From the NCBI GenBank assembly GCA_965279195.1, contig CBDIHP010000037.1, positions 186,001-250,000 on the forward strand: DNA of 64,000 nucleotides, in the 5' to 3' direction. Shown piece by piece: positions 17,025 to 25,657 of this stretch. Position 1 is the first letter of the stretch; each line of letters opens with the position of its first letter. This DNA comes from CBDIHP01 sp965279195 (GTDB lineage Bacteria; Planctomycetota; Planctomycetia; Isosphaerales; Isosphaeraceae). The notes under the pieces are model-generated. The model ran no database searches, was not told the DNA's origin, and saw only the letters and a program-made list of their open reading frames with translations. The translations under genes were made by a program, and so were the position numbers.

Positions 17025-18239
17025 TCAGGACGGGAACCGCGCCCCGAGGTTGCCGCCGCCGTTGGCGACCTCGGCGATCAGGGCGGAGCGGCTGAGGTTC
17101 TCCTCGGCGCTCAGGGTCCGCTCGGTCTCGACGAGGTCGGGGATCCGGAGCCCTTCGGTGGACTTCTTGCAAATCGCCTCCGCGCGGGCTTCGAGTCCCT
17201 CGCGGTTGCGGAGCTTCATGAGCCACCGGGTCGGGATCTGGTCGTAGCCGAAGTGGGCCCCGGCCAGGGCGCCGAGGATCGCGCCGGTGGAGTCGGCGTC
17301 GCCGCCGAGATTGACCATCTCGATGAGGGCGTCCTCGAAGCTCTCGGCCATGTGCAGGACGATCAGGCAGGCCGGGATGCAGGCCGGCGGGAAGCCCATG
17401 GTCGCCCGCTTGCAGGCGCCCGGCTTGGCGCCGTGGCGGTTGGCCTCCTCGACGATCATCGCCAGCACCCGCTCGCGGTCGTGGGCGAGGCTCTCGATCT
17501 CCAAGAGCCCCTCGGCGTGGGCGATGGCCCGGGAGATCGCCGAGCCGTGCTCGTCGATCGCGGTCACCAGCCGGCCGTGCTCGGCCTCGATCCGCTTCTC
17601 GGCCTTGTGGACGTCGCCGGCGAGCCGGAGCAGGAAGCTGGGTTCCCGATCCTCGCCGTCGAGCAGCCTGCGGACGGCGTGGGCCACCGCCATCGCGCCG
17701 GCGACGCTGCGGACGTCGCGGTGGGTGATGAGGCTGGCGTCGACGATGGCGTTGTGCAGGGCGTCGAGGTCCTCGGACCCGAAGTACAGGGCGACCGGGG
17801 CGATCCGCATGGCCGCTCCGACGCCGGCGGAGTCGGGCTGGCCGGTCTCACTGGGGGATCGGCCGGCCTTGAGCGCGCCGAGGACCTGACGGAAGCTCCG
17901 GCCGACGCCGCGGTGGGCGCCGGCGTAATTGCCTTCGGGGGTGGCGAGTTCGACGAACACGCGTGCGAGGTGGTCGAGGTCGACCCGGCCGTTGGCCAGG
18001 AGGACGTCGGCGATCGCGATGGCTTGCTGGGTGTCGTCGGAATACAGGCCCGGGAGTCGCCAGCGGTAGGGCTTCTTGCGCCAGGCCCGCTGACCGTCCA
18101 CGTAGTCGGTGACGCGGTCGGGGTAGTGGGCCCGGATCTGCTGGCTGCTCAAGCCCTCGAGCGGGGCGCCGAGGGCGTCACCGATCGCTGAGCCGAGCAG
18201 TGCACCTCGGATCCGATCGGTTCGGGTCGGTAGCGGCAT
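17025..18239 (-). CDS. ADP-ribosylglycohydrolase family protein
   Basis: A 404-residue protein of the ADP-ribosylglycohydrolase (DraG/ARH-like) family. The metal-binding signatures are intact: SAIGDALGAPLEG, YSDDTQQAIAIADVL, GNYAGAHRGVGRS and NLGGDADSTGAILGALAGA. Family members hydrolyse ADP-ribose from modified proteins, nucleic acids or small molecules, using two magnesium ions. The ATG at 18239 has AAGGAG about ten bases upstream; the longer frame up to 18446 is low-complexity. The active-site aspartates look complete, so activity is expected. A second, unrelated ADP-ribose hydrolase candidate is at 61126. Confidence 0.93.
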   Translation of the reverse strand: MPLPTRTDRIRGALLGSAIGDALGAPLEGLSSQQIRAHYPDRVTDYVDGQRAWRKKPYRWRLPGLYSDDTQQAIAIADVLLANGRVDLDHLARVFVELATPEGNYAGAHRGVGRSFRQVLGALKAGRSPSETGQPDSAGVGAAMRIAPVALYFGSEDLDALHNAIVDASLITHRDVRSVAGAMAVAHAVRRLLDGEDREPSFLLRLAGDVHKAEKRIEAEHGRLVTAIDEHGSAISRAIAHAEGLLEIESLAHDRERVLAMIVEEANRHGAKPGACKRATMGFPPACIPACLIVLHMAESFEDALIEMVNLGGDADSTGAILGALAGAHFGYDQIPTRWLMKLRNREGLEARAEAICKKSTEGLRIPDLVETERTLSAEENLSRSALIAEVANGGGNLGARFPS

Positions 18240-18778
18240 CGTGGCGAGGCTCCTTCGGATCGCGGGGCGGGTCCGGCCGGACGACCGGCCGACTCCTCGC
18301 TTCTCGATGGAACGCGATGAGCGAAGACAGTACCGAGGCCCGCCGATCCCGCAAAGGGATTTCTCCCCCGCCCACGGTCGGCGCAACCCCCCTGCGACGG
18401 CCCGGTGACAACACGGACACCAGACCATTCCACCACTTACGAGCACGAGGACGTGCGTCGAGAATTTTTTGTTTTCGCCCCGCCCTGTCCGCTAAACAGA
18501 CAATTGTTTAACAAGATGTGGTGATCCGGGTTCTGTGCATCTGGACAGGTGAGGGCGGCCGGTCGAGTCGTCCCCGATGGCCTCGTCGCTTATCGACCGT
18601 CCGGGGGCCGGCCCGCGACGATTCCGGGTTTGTTCCGGAGATTTCTCGCGTGCCGCCGCCCGGGCACACATCCCCGCGCACCCGAGGGGCCGACCGTTGA
18701 CGACCCCGGGGGCGGAGGTCACCATGGGGAGCGTAGACCCGGGCCCGATCCGAACACCCCGTCAGGAGGACTCCCCTC
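18240..18778. other. Long divergent intergenic region, possible operator
   Basis: No coding sequence is supported in these 539 bp between divergent genes. It contains a locally AT-rich patch around 18462-18515, unusual for this window. Within it, TAAACA (18493-18498) and TGTTTA (18505-18510) form an inverted repeat around GACAAT, which could be an operator or part of a promoter. AGGAGGA immediately before 18779 is the ribosome-binding site of the next gene. Confidence 0.35.
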
Positions 18779-19525
18779 ATGTCTCGCGTGCGACTGCTCG
18801 CCACCTCCGCGCTTGTCGTTCCGTTCATCGGCGCGATGACCTGGGCGGACGACTTCTACGGCGAACTCAAGGGCCTGACGATCAAGTTCCCCGAGGACTC
18901 GCTCCACGCCCGACCGATCCCGCCGCCCGAGGGGTCCGTGGTCCTGTTCGACGGCAAGTCGCTCGACAACTGGCTCCAGGCCCGGGGCAAGGACGCCGGC
19001 AAGCCCGCCGCCTGGACGCTCGTGGACGGGGGCGCGATGCAGGTCAAGGGGGGCGACATCGTCACCCGCGAGAACTTCGACGGCCATTTCCTGCTGCACG
19101 TCGAATTCCGAGTGCCTTACATGCCCGACAAGTCCGGCCAGGGGCGCGGCAACAGCGGCGTCTACCTCCAGGGCCGCTACGAGGTCCAGGTCCTCGACAG
19201 CTACGGCCTGAACAGCCAGGACAACGACTGCGGCGGGATCTACAAGGTCGCGAAGCCGCAGATCAACGCATGCAAGGCCCCCACGATCTGGCAGGCCTAC
19301 GACATCGAGTTCATCGCGCCGGTCTTCGAGAACGGCAAGAAGGTCAAGCCCGCGAAGATCAGCGTGATCCAGAACGGCAAGACGATCCACAAGGACGTCG
19401 ACATCCTCCTGGACAACACCGTCTCCGGCCTCGGCGGCGACCCCAGCAAGCCCGGCCCCATCATGCTCCAGGACCACGGCAATCCGGTCCAGTACCGCAA
19501 CATCTGGCTCAAGAAGCTGGACTGA
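18779..19525 (+). CDS. Secreted DUF1080 / 3-keto-disaccharide hydrolase domain protein
   Basis: A 248-residue protein with a signal peptide ending near MTWADD. The DUF1080 domain spans ~55-245: VVLFDGKSLDNWLQ, GRGNSGVYLQGRYEVQVLDS, and the closing GPIMLQDHGNPVQYRNIWLK. The fold is a concanavalin-like jelly roll. Some members hydrolyse 3-keto-glycosides, and the family is expanded in planctomycetes. AGGAGGA lies nine bases before the ATG. A second DUF1080 protein is encoded at 58692. Confidence 0.92.
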   Translation: MSRVRLLATSALVVPFIGAMTWADDFYGELKGLTIKFPEDSLHARPIPPPEGSVVLFDGKSLDNWLQARGKDAGKPAAWTLVDGGAMQVKGGDIVTRENFDGHFLLHVEFRVPYMPDKSGQGRGNSGVYLQGRYEVQVLDSYGLNSQDNDCGGIYKVAKPQINACKAPTIWQAYDIEFIAPVFENGKKVKPAKISVIQNGKTIHKDVDILLDNTVSGLGGDPSKPGPIMLQDHGNPVQYRNIWLKKLD

Positions 19526-19645
19526 CTTTGATAGAAAAAGGGTGATGGCGCATGGATGTTGGAAGTCCATTCCCAGAGCGTTGCCTCGTCGTCCGTCCTA
19601 CTCACCCATCACTCAAACATACCGTCCTCGAGGGTGCTCCCTGAG

Positions 19646-19957
19646 ATGTCCCGCATGACCCTGGTCCCGATCGATCGCCCGGACGTCGCGCCTTATCTCA
19701 TCTCGCCGCGCCTGCGGTCGCAGCTCGTGTACTTCATGAGCGCCCCCGGGGCCGAGGGCATGCCGGAACTCGGCGAGAACGAGTACTGGTTCGCCCCCGG
19801 CGAGGTCGCCACCTGGCTCGAAGACGGCGTCTTCTACCTCGTCTCCCCGCTCGACACCGCCAACATGACCGAGGTCGAGATCACCGAGGAGCAGGAGAAC
19901 CTGCTCGGCTGGCTGAACGCGAATGCCGTCCAGCACGTGCGGGTGGTCGAGTCCTGA
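19646..19957 (+). CDS. Conserved-looking small hypothetical protein
   Basis: A 103-residue acidic protein starting MSRMTLVPIDRPDVAPY, with segments ENEYWFAPGEVATWLEDGVF and ITEEQENLLGWL. No signal peptide, membrane segment or catalytic motif is seen. Codon use matches neighbouring genes and the frame is uninterrupted. The start is uncertain between the ATGs at 19646 and 19655; GAGGG lies upstream of the first. It is convergent with the gene at 20068. I do not recognise the family. Confidence 0.72.
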   Translation: MSRMTLVPIDRPDVAPYLISPRLRSQLVYFMSAPGAEGMPELGENEYWFAPGEVATWLEDGVFYLVSPLDTANMTEVEITEEQENLLGWLNANAVQHVRVVES

Positions 19958-19984
19958 TCCGAGAACCCCCGGCGCGGTTGGGTT

Positions 19985-20068
19985 GGGTGTGGTGGCCGCG
20001 TCTTCGCGGCCTCCGCACCAATCGCCGGCCAACGGTGCGGAGGCCGCGAAGACGCGGCCACCACACCC
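19985..20068. repeat. Perfect 35-bp inverted repeat between convergent genes
   Basis: Arms 19985-20019 and 20034-20068 are exact reverse complements around a 14-base loop. The left arm begins GGGTGTGGTGGCCGCGTCTT. Each arm also contains the smaller hairpin GGCCGCGTCTTCGCGGCC. The right arm touches the stop codon of the reverse-strand gene at 20068. It may be a bidirectional terminator or a REP-type repeat. Confidence 0.8.
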
Positions 20069-20727
20069 TACAGGAGCTTCGATCCTTCCAGCAACTTCGC
20101 CATCTCCAGGCGCTGGAGCTTCCTCGCCACGCGGGCCTGGATGGAGCCCTCGGGGGCCCGGGTGCAGAAGTCGACCATCGCCGAGCCGCTCCAGGTCCCC
20201 TTCCCCAGCCAGGTGTGGACGTACCCGCGCTCGACGTCCGACAGTCCGACCGACTCCGCGGCGTCCGGGAGTTCCTTGTAGAGCGGATGCGACCCGACCC
20301 GCCGGACCCAGTAAAGCGCGTTGCCGGCGTCGGGCTCGCGGCGGTGGGCGATGGCGTGCCAGTAGGGGGCGTCGCGCGACTCGCCCTGGTCGTCCGCCGC
20401 CTGCGCGGCGTCGTGGCTGGCGTCCCAGGCGTCGTGGATCTGGAGCAACCCCGCCGCCAGCGACTGACGGTCGCGCTCGATGGCGTGCGGGAAGAGTTCC
20501 AGGAGCCGCGACGCCTTGAGCGCCGGGATGATCTTCGGACGGGCCGGTTCCGCCTGGACCAACTCGGGCCCGAGGATCTCGCCCCGGTCCGAGACATCCA
20601 GCCCGACGCCCGCCACCGCCAGGATCAGCTCCCGGGCCGACATTCCGAGGGCCTTGCCGATCTCGTCCCAGCGCTCGCCGCGTTCGAGTCGCTCGACGAC
20701 CTCCGCTGTCCTCGCGTCTTGACCCAT
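20068..20727 (-). CDS. Hypothetical protein with YWHAIAHRREPD motif
   Basis: A 219-residue protein. The first ~45 residues (MGQDARTAEVVERLERGERW...IGKALGMSARELILA) resemble a helix-turn-helix or similar helical bundle. The body carries LLQIHDAWDASHDAAQAAD followed by APYWHAIAHRREPDAGNALY and WVRRVGSHPLY. I recall this His/Arg/Glu-rich pattern from uncharacterised proteins of planctomycetes and other bacteria, but it has no assigned function. GAGGT precedes the ATG at 20727. It is divergent from the gene at 20831. Confidence 0.82.
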   Translation of the reverse strand: MGQDARTAEVVERLERGERWDEIGKALGMSARELILAVAGVGLDVSDRGEILGPELVQAEPARPKIIPALKASRLLELFPHAIERDRQSLAAGLLQIHDAWDASHDAAQAADDQGESRDAPYWHAIAHRREPDAGNALYWVRRVGSHPLYKELPDAAESVGLSDVERGYVHTWLGKGTWSGSAMVDFCTRAPEGSIQARVARKLQRLEMAKLLEGSKLL

Positions 20728-20830
20728 CGGGCTGGACCTCGTTCGAATCCAAATTGTGATCCTGATCACGACACCATTGAATCCCCGGGGCCCCCTCGGG
20801 ACCAGGGGCCACCCGCGAGACGACAACCCC

Positions 20831-21319
20831 ATGAGCACCACCGGCCCCCAATTGACCCTCCTCGAACAGCGAGAGATCGAGGCCCGGATCGTCGGCCCCC
20901 TGCTCCGGGCGTTCTCGGACGAGATCGGCCAGGAGCGTACCCTGGAGGTCGCCCGCAAGGTCATCACCGAACTGGCCCGGTCGGCCGGCAAGAATCTGGC
21001 CGAAGCCCTGGGTTCGGACACATTGGAGGCGTTCACCCAGGGCCTGGAGCGCTGGAAGGAGAACGGGGCCCTGGAGATCGAGATCCTCAACCAGACCCCC
21101 GAGTCTCTGGATTTCAACGTCACCCGCTGCCGCTACGCCGAGATGTACCGGGCCCTTGGGCTGGGGGACCTCGGCTTCTCGCTCTCCTGCCAGCGGGACT
21201 TCGCGCTGATCGAAGGGTTCAACCCCGACGTCGAGCTGACCCGCACCCAGACCCTCATGGAAGGCGCGAGTCATTGCAACTTCCGATTCCGCCAAACGAA
21301 GCCAATTTCGGGGACTTGA
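20831..21319 (+). CDS. L-2-amino-thiazoline-4-carboxylic acid hydrolase-like protein
   Basis: A 162-residue protein resembling the L-2-amino-thiazoline-4-carboxylic acid hydrolase family (PF14196). The recognisable segment is FNVTRCRYAEMYRALGLGDL, then FSLSCQRDFALIEGFNP and LMEGASHCNFRF. The family prototype acts in bacterial L-cysteine production from a thiazoline; most homologues are uncharacterised. The last residues (RQTKPISGT) are encoded by a short repeated sequence, CAAACGAAGCCAATTT, also seen near 47729, so the native C-terminus may have been altered. The ATG at 20831 is chosen from domain extent. Confidence 0.82.
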   Translation: MSTTGPQLTLLEQREIEARIVGPLLRAFSDEIGQERTLEVARKVITELARSAGKNLAEALGSDTLEAFTQGLERWKENGALEIEILNQTPESLDFNVTRCRYAEMYRALGLGDLGFSLSCQRDFALIEGFNPDVELTRTQTLMEGASHCNFRFRQTKPISGT

Positions 21320-21424
21320 GGAAATCCCTGAAGATTCCCGGCCGGCGTGACGATCCTGACGGTTGGTGCGATGGTGTGGCCCTGGGTGGCGGCCCGCGCA
21401 CCGGCTGGTCACGGAGGATGGATC

Positions 21425-22765
21425 ATGTCGAGCACGGCCACGGCCCCGTCGAGTCCGAAACCCCGCGCGAAGCGGCCGCGATCCTCGGGCGTCTCGCCGC
21501 TGGCGTACCCCGGCGCCTGGGCGGCGATCGTCCTGGCCGTCGCGTTCCCGATCGCGCTCATGGTCTTCGACCCCGAGCTGATGTTCGAACGCGGCTGGGA
21601 GCAGTACGCCGGCACCGGCATCTTCCTCTGGGCCCTGTTCATGCTCGGCGGGGAATTGCTCCGCCTCTCGCGCGACGAGAAGTCGTTCGCCAGCGCCGAC
21701 ATCTGGCTCGACGCCGCCGCGCACGGTAAGGCGGCCGAGTCGATCAAGGACGACGATCACCGCGTGTTGCCCGCCCGGATCCGCCAGCTTGCCGTGTTCG
21801 CCAGCGAGGCCAAGTCCGCCTCGGTGTCCGAGCTCATGGAGATCAACCGCGAGGCCTCGGGCCTGGACCAGGAGCACGCCTCCGGCCGGTTCATGCTCGG
21901 CAAGTACATCCTCTACCTGCTGCCCGTGATCGGCTTCATCGGCACCGTCGAGGGCATCTCCAAGGCCCTCATGAACATCAGCCGCGTCCTGCCGATGGTC
22001 AAGGAGCTCGACGGCTTCATGTCGAACCTGACCGGCGTCACCTCGGCCCTCCAGGTGGCGTTCGACAGCACGCTGCTCGCCCTGTTCCTCAGCGCGTCCT
22101 TGATGTTCGTGATGACGCTCGTCCACCGCCGCTGCGACGACCTGCTCGCGCGGGTGGACCGCTGGGTGGTCGAGAACGCCTTGCCCCGGCTCGGCTCGGT
22201 GACCGACCCCACCGCCAACCGCATCGCCGAGGCCATCCGCGGCGAGATCGGCCAGGCCCTGGCGCCGGCGGTCGTGGCCCTTCAGGAGCTATCGCAACGG
22301 CTCGGCGACGGCTTCGGCCCGCACGTCGAGCGGTTCTCGCAGACGGTCGACCGGATCCCCGGCGCCCTGTCGGGCCTCCAGAAGGGCGCCGATTCGTTCT
22401 CGCGGCTGGGCGAGGACCTCGCCGGGCTGGGAGCGGCCGAGGAGTCCCTCCGGCGCGGGGTGGCGTCGCTCTCCCGGATCGAGGCCACGCTCGCCAATCC
22501 GCCCGGCGACCACCTCGACGACCTCCGACGCGGCCTCGACCGCGCGTGCGCGGCCATCGAGACCCTATCGCAATCGTTCTCGCAGTCCTTCGAGCGTTCC
22601 AGCCGGGCCAACCAGGAGCAGCTCGCCAAGACCCTGCACAGCCTCAAGGACGCCCTCGACCTGCTCAACGTGAGCATGGAACAGGGGAACGTCCTCTACC
22701 GCAGCATCGTCAAGAAGATGCTCCCCGTCTACTCGCCCAGCAGCACCGACGAACGGGCCGCCTGA
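21425..22765 (+). CDS. MotA/TolQ/ExbB proton-channel family protein with coiled-coil tail
   Basis: A 446-residue membrane protein. Hydrophobic segments lie at about 30-50 and 65-85, and a pair in the second quarter (YILYLLPVIGFIGTVEGISK and STLLALFLSASLMFVMTLVH). The GFIGTVEGIS segment and the spacing to the following helix are typical of the MotA/TolQ/ExbB channel core. The C-terminal ~200 residues are hydrophilic and helical (ELSQRLGDGFGPHVERFSQ), suggesting a long cytoplasmic coiled coil. No ExbD/TolR or MotB partner is adjacent. GGAGGAT precedes the ATG at 21425. Confidence 0.88.
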   Translation: MSSTATAPSSPKPRAKRPRSSGVSPLAYPGAWAAIVLAVAFPIALMVFDPELMFERGWEQYAGTGIFLWALFMLGGELLRLSRDEKSFASADIWLDAAAHGKAAESIKDDDHRVLPARIRQLAVFASEAKSASVSELMEINREASGLDQEHASGRFMLGKYILYLLPVIGFIGTVEGISKALMNISRVLPMVKELDGFMSNLTGVTSALQVAFDSTLLALFLSASLMFVMTLVHRRCDDLLARVDRWVVENALPRLGSVTDPTANRIAEAIRGEIGQALAPAVVALQELSQRLGDGFGPHVERFSQTVDRIPGALSGLQKGADSFSRLGEDLAGLGAAEESLRRGVASLSRIEATLANPPGDHLDDLRRGLDRACAAIETLSQSFSQSFERSSRANQEQLAKTLHSLKDALDLLNVSMEQGNVLYRSIVKKMLPVYSPSSTDERAA

Positions 22766-22809
22766 GCACGGCAACACCCATCACGGACGAACTCCCGATC
22801 GGCGAGATC

Positions 22810-22950
22810 TGGAGTGCGTCCGCTTGCTGACGCTCTACCCCGGCGGGAGCTTGCTCCCGAGAAGACGCATCGAATCGAAGGCTAAGGCTTCGTTCATGGA
22901 CGCGAAGCGAGCTTCGCGAGAACAGAGCGGCAGCAAGCGGCCGCACTCCA
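22810..22950. repeat. 141-bp palindromic element, family B copy 1 (intergenic)
   Basis: The terminal arms are TGGAGTGCGTCCGCTTGCTG at the left and the near-complement ending GCGGCCGCACTCCA at the right; flanking GATC continues the symmetry. Inner hairpins include GGGAGCTTGCTCCCG and GCGAAGCGAGCTTCGCG. The second copy, at 34816-34956, is exactly the same length and lies inside a gene. This copy sits between convergent genes; 22766-23008 has no coding sequence. Confidence 0.8.
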
Positions 22951-23008
22951 GATCCGCTCCAGGGGATTTCAGCGGCACCCGCACGGCACAGGCGCGTCGC
23001 GGCGCATC

Positions 23009-23341
23009 CTACTGATCGTCCGATTCCTCGATCGCCAGCCGCTCGACCTCGTCCCAGTCGGTGATGCGTTCGGTGATCGGCCAGACCCGCTTCTGGACCC
23101 GCGTGTAGCCGAAGTCTCGCAGCACGACGCCGATCAGCATGCCGATCATCAGCGCGGCGCCGAGGGGCATTTCGGACCAGACGAACCAGGCGATCCCCGC
23201 CCCCATCACGGCGAAAAGGCCGATGTAGGCGGGGAGCATCCAGCGGTAGAACTGTCCGTAGCTGTAGCCTCGCCCGCGGAGGAGCAGCATCCGCCGGAGG
23301 ATCAGGGCCTCGAACTGTCGGGTGCGGTCGGGGCGTGCCAT
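23009..23341 (-). CDS. Small two-helix membrane protein, unknown function
   Basis: A 110-residue protein: a basic N-terminus (MARPDRTRQFEALILRRMLL), two adjacent hydrophobic segments at ~35-75 (AYIGLFAVMGAGIAWFVW and GAALMIGMLIGVVLRDFGY), and an acidic C-terminal tail (DEVERLAIEESDDQ). The ATG at 23341 lies 24 bp after the rhomboid stop, so the two genes are probably co-transcribed. That hints at a membrane-associated role beside the protease, but no family is recognised. Confidence 0.8.
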   Translation of the reverse strand: MARPDRTRQFEALILRRMLLLRGRGYSYGQFYRWMLPAYIGLFAVMGAGIAWFVWSEMPLGAALMIGMLIGVVLRDFGYTRVQKRVWPITERITDWDEVERLAIEESDDQ

Positions 23342-23365
23342 CGGTGTAGGTTCCGGGGTCGCGGG

Positions 23366-24712
23366 TCAATCCTCGTCGGCCAGCTCCAGGTCGCCGTCGT
23401 CGACCATGGCCTGGGCCTTGGCGGCGAGCTTGGCCCGCGCCGCTTCGAGTTCGGGCGTGAGGGCCCCGGCGGGGATCGCGTCCATGACCCGCAACGCCGC
23501 CGCGGGGCGATGGAGGTGCCGGATCAGGATCTGCGCGTGACGGAGCCGGACCCGCGCCGAGGCGTCCGGGAACCGCCGCTCGAAGTCGCGCATGAGCGGC
23601 AGCGACTCGACCTCGGCCCCCCGCTCGTGCAGGACCTTGAGGATCTGCTGCAATGCGGCCTGCGAGGGCCAGTTGATGAGCGTCCGCGCGCCGCGATCGT
23701 AGAGCGCCAGGGCGCCCTGGACGTCGCCGTCTTCGAGGGCCGCCTGGACCTTCCGCAGCATCTTCCCCGCGCGGTCGTCGTCGTCGGCCCCGGCATTCGT
23801 GGATCCCTTGGAATAGACCTTCTCGAAGGTCTTGCCCCGGACCTTCGTGTCGGCATCGGCCTTCTGCGCCAGGACCGTGTTCCGGAGGCTCTCCTTCATC
23901 GCCTTGTTCTGCCGGTCCAGCCGCTCGCCCCGGGCCTCCCACTCGACCGCGAGCGTCTTGCGCCGGGACAGCAGTGAGAAGACGTCCCACCCCTCGCAAT
24001 CGACCAGGCGCAGCTTCACCAGGGCGACCGCGATGATCGTGCCCCACAAGGCCCCGGAGAGATGGCCCAGCTCCGAGATCATGATGTGCCCGTGCAGCGA
24101 GGCCCCCAGCGCCAGGTTCAGGACCTCGGTGGCGATGTACCACAGGGCGACGGTCGTGTAGTACAACTCCGGGTGGTAGACCAGGACTCGGAAGCCAACG
24201 ATCAGGATGATCGTGCAAGTAAGCTGGTTCCTCGGCGCCCAGATCATGCAGGTCGAGAGCAGCCCGAAGATCACGGCCGACGCCCCGGCGGCGTGGATCT
24301 CGGTACCGCTGCGGATGAGCAGGGTTTGCGTCAGGGCGCCGTGGAGCGTGCCGATGCCCAGGTACATCAGCACCATGCCGATCGGCCCGATCTTGCCCTC
24401 GACCACGATCCCGAATGACCAGAGGAACAGCATGTTCCCCGCGAGGTGGATCAGGTCGAGATGCAGGAAGTTGTGGGTCATCCACTGGATCGGGTAGACC
24501 TTCCCCTCGCCGAGTGCCAGCGAGTAGCGGTCGAATGCCGTGACCTCGGCAGGCGCGACGGCGACGACATTGTCATCTTCGTCGAACTCCGGCTCGGCCG
24601 TGGACCTCGGCGGCACGACGAAGAAGAGGATCACATTCAGGACGATCAGGCCGACGGTGGCGTACGGCCAGTGGTAGATCGGGGCGTCGGTGTTCGTGGG
24701 GACGACCAGCAT
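23366..24712 (-). CDS. Rhomboid-family intramembrane serine protease with C-terminal soluble domain
   Basis: A 448-residue protein. The rhomboid core occupies ~15-255 with the catalytic serine in HAAGASAVIFG (S145), the catalytic histidine in ELGHLSGALWG (H217), and the HLAGN pattern (H89/N93) in the second helix. The C-terminal ~190 residues are soluble and helical, with TPR-like packing (ALEDGDVQGALALYDRGART). This large cytoplasmic extension is longer than in a minimal rhomboid. GGAGG precedes the ATG at 24712. Substrates are unknown; the adjacent small membrane protein or the divergent lipoprotein are candidates only by proximity. Confidence 0.93.
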   Translation of the reverse strand: MLVVPTNTDAPIYHWPYATVGLIVLNVILFFVVPPRSTAEPEFDEDDNVVAVAPAEVTAFDRYSLALGEGKVYPIQWMTHNFLHLDLIHLAGNMLFLWSFGIVVEGKIGPIGMVLMYLGIGTLHGALTQTLLIRSGTEIHAAGASAVIFGLLSTCMIWAPRNQLTCTIILIVGFRVLVYHPELYYTTVALWYIATEVLNLALGASLHGHIMISELGHLSGALWGTIIAVALVKLRLVDCEGWDVFSLLSRRKTLAVEWEARGERLDRQNKAMKESLRNTVLAQKADADTKVRGKTFEKVYSKGSTNAGADDDDRAGKMLRKVQAALEDGDVQGALALYDRGARTLINWPSQAALQQILKVLHERGAEVESLPLMRDFERRFPDASARVRLRHAQILIRHLHRPAAALRVMDAIPAGALTPELEAARAKLAAKAQAMVDDGDLELADED

Positions 24713-24956
24713 CCGGGGGGCCTCCTGTCGTCGGTGATCGCGGACGCGCGTGAGGATACGCGAAGCCCGGGGATTTGACCACGGGGGCATTCGTCGTCGC
24801 GGCAGTCACATTGACCGTCCTCCTCGGTATATGTACGATCACCATGCGTGGAGAGGGATTGACGCACGTAGTTTCATGTGTTTGAGCATGTCCCGGTCGG
24901 GCACGGCCCCCTCACCCAGGGCCCGGGCGTCGGACAGGCTCCAGGCGAGGCCCCCC

Positions 24957-25559
24957 ATGCCACGCGCTCCCCTGTTTCTCCGATCGATTTCGTTCCTGCT
25001 GCTGGCGTCCGTGTCGGGCGTGACGCTCTCCGGCTGCGGCGGCAACGTGCCGGCGCCCAGGAACTTCAAGCCGTTCCTGGACGGCGGCGGTAAGTTCGTC
25101 TGCGACGCCCCCGAGGGCTGGGAGACCGCCAGCGGCGGCAAGCCCGACTCGCCCAACTCCTTCGCCAAGTTCACATCCGGCTCCGCGCTGATCTCCGTCA
25201 ACGCCGACTTCGGCGGCTCACTCTTCGGCGACATCGCCCGCGCCACCGGCGGTCAGGGGCCCGACGCGGAGGCCCCCGTGGCCAGGGTCCACCCCATGGG
25301 CGAGCGCCACATGAAGGAAGACTACTCCGACTACAAGGAACGCGACGCCAAGCCGTTCCAGTCCAAGGGCCTCGGCGAGGGCCGTCGCTCGACGTTCACC
25401 GCCAGCCAGACCATTGGCGGCAAGGTCTTCGGCTATCGCGCCACCCTGCTCAGCGGCGACCGCCGGATCGAGGTCATCACCGTCTGCCCGGCCACCAACT
25501 GGCAGGCCCTCAAGCCGGCGTTCGAACGGGTCATCAACAGCCTCCGGACGAGCCCCTGA
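24957..25559 (+). CDS. Lipoprotein, unknown function
   Basis: A 200-residue protein with a lipoprotein signal: MPRAPLFLRSISFLLLASVS and the lipobox LSGC. The mature part begins as a PsbP-like or DUF1795-like beta fold (GGKFVCDAPEGWET) and ends NWQALKPAFERVINSLRTSP, a layout common in proteins that measure small secreted domains. No catalytic residues are recognisable. It is divergent from the rhomboid gene. GCGAGG lies upstream of the ATG at 24957. Confidence 0.85.
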   Translation: MPRAPLFLRSISFLLLASVSGVTLSGCGGNVPAPRNFKPFLDGGGKFVCDAPEGWETASGGKPDSPNSFAKFTSGSALISVNADFGGSLFGDIARATGGQGPDAEAPVARVHPMGERHMKEDYSDYKERDAKPFQSKGLGEGRRSTFTASQTIGGKVFGYRATLLSGDRRIEVITVCPATNWQALKPAFERVINSLRTSP

Positions 25560-25657
25560 GCCCGATACATTCAAGGATTGTTCGGGCTGTGCCGATCGAA
25601 GGGAGATGAGGGATTCCCCGGCATTTCGGGGAGCCCGGCCTTCGATGAGGTGCATGG

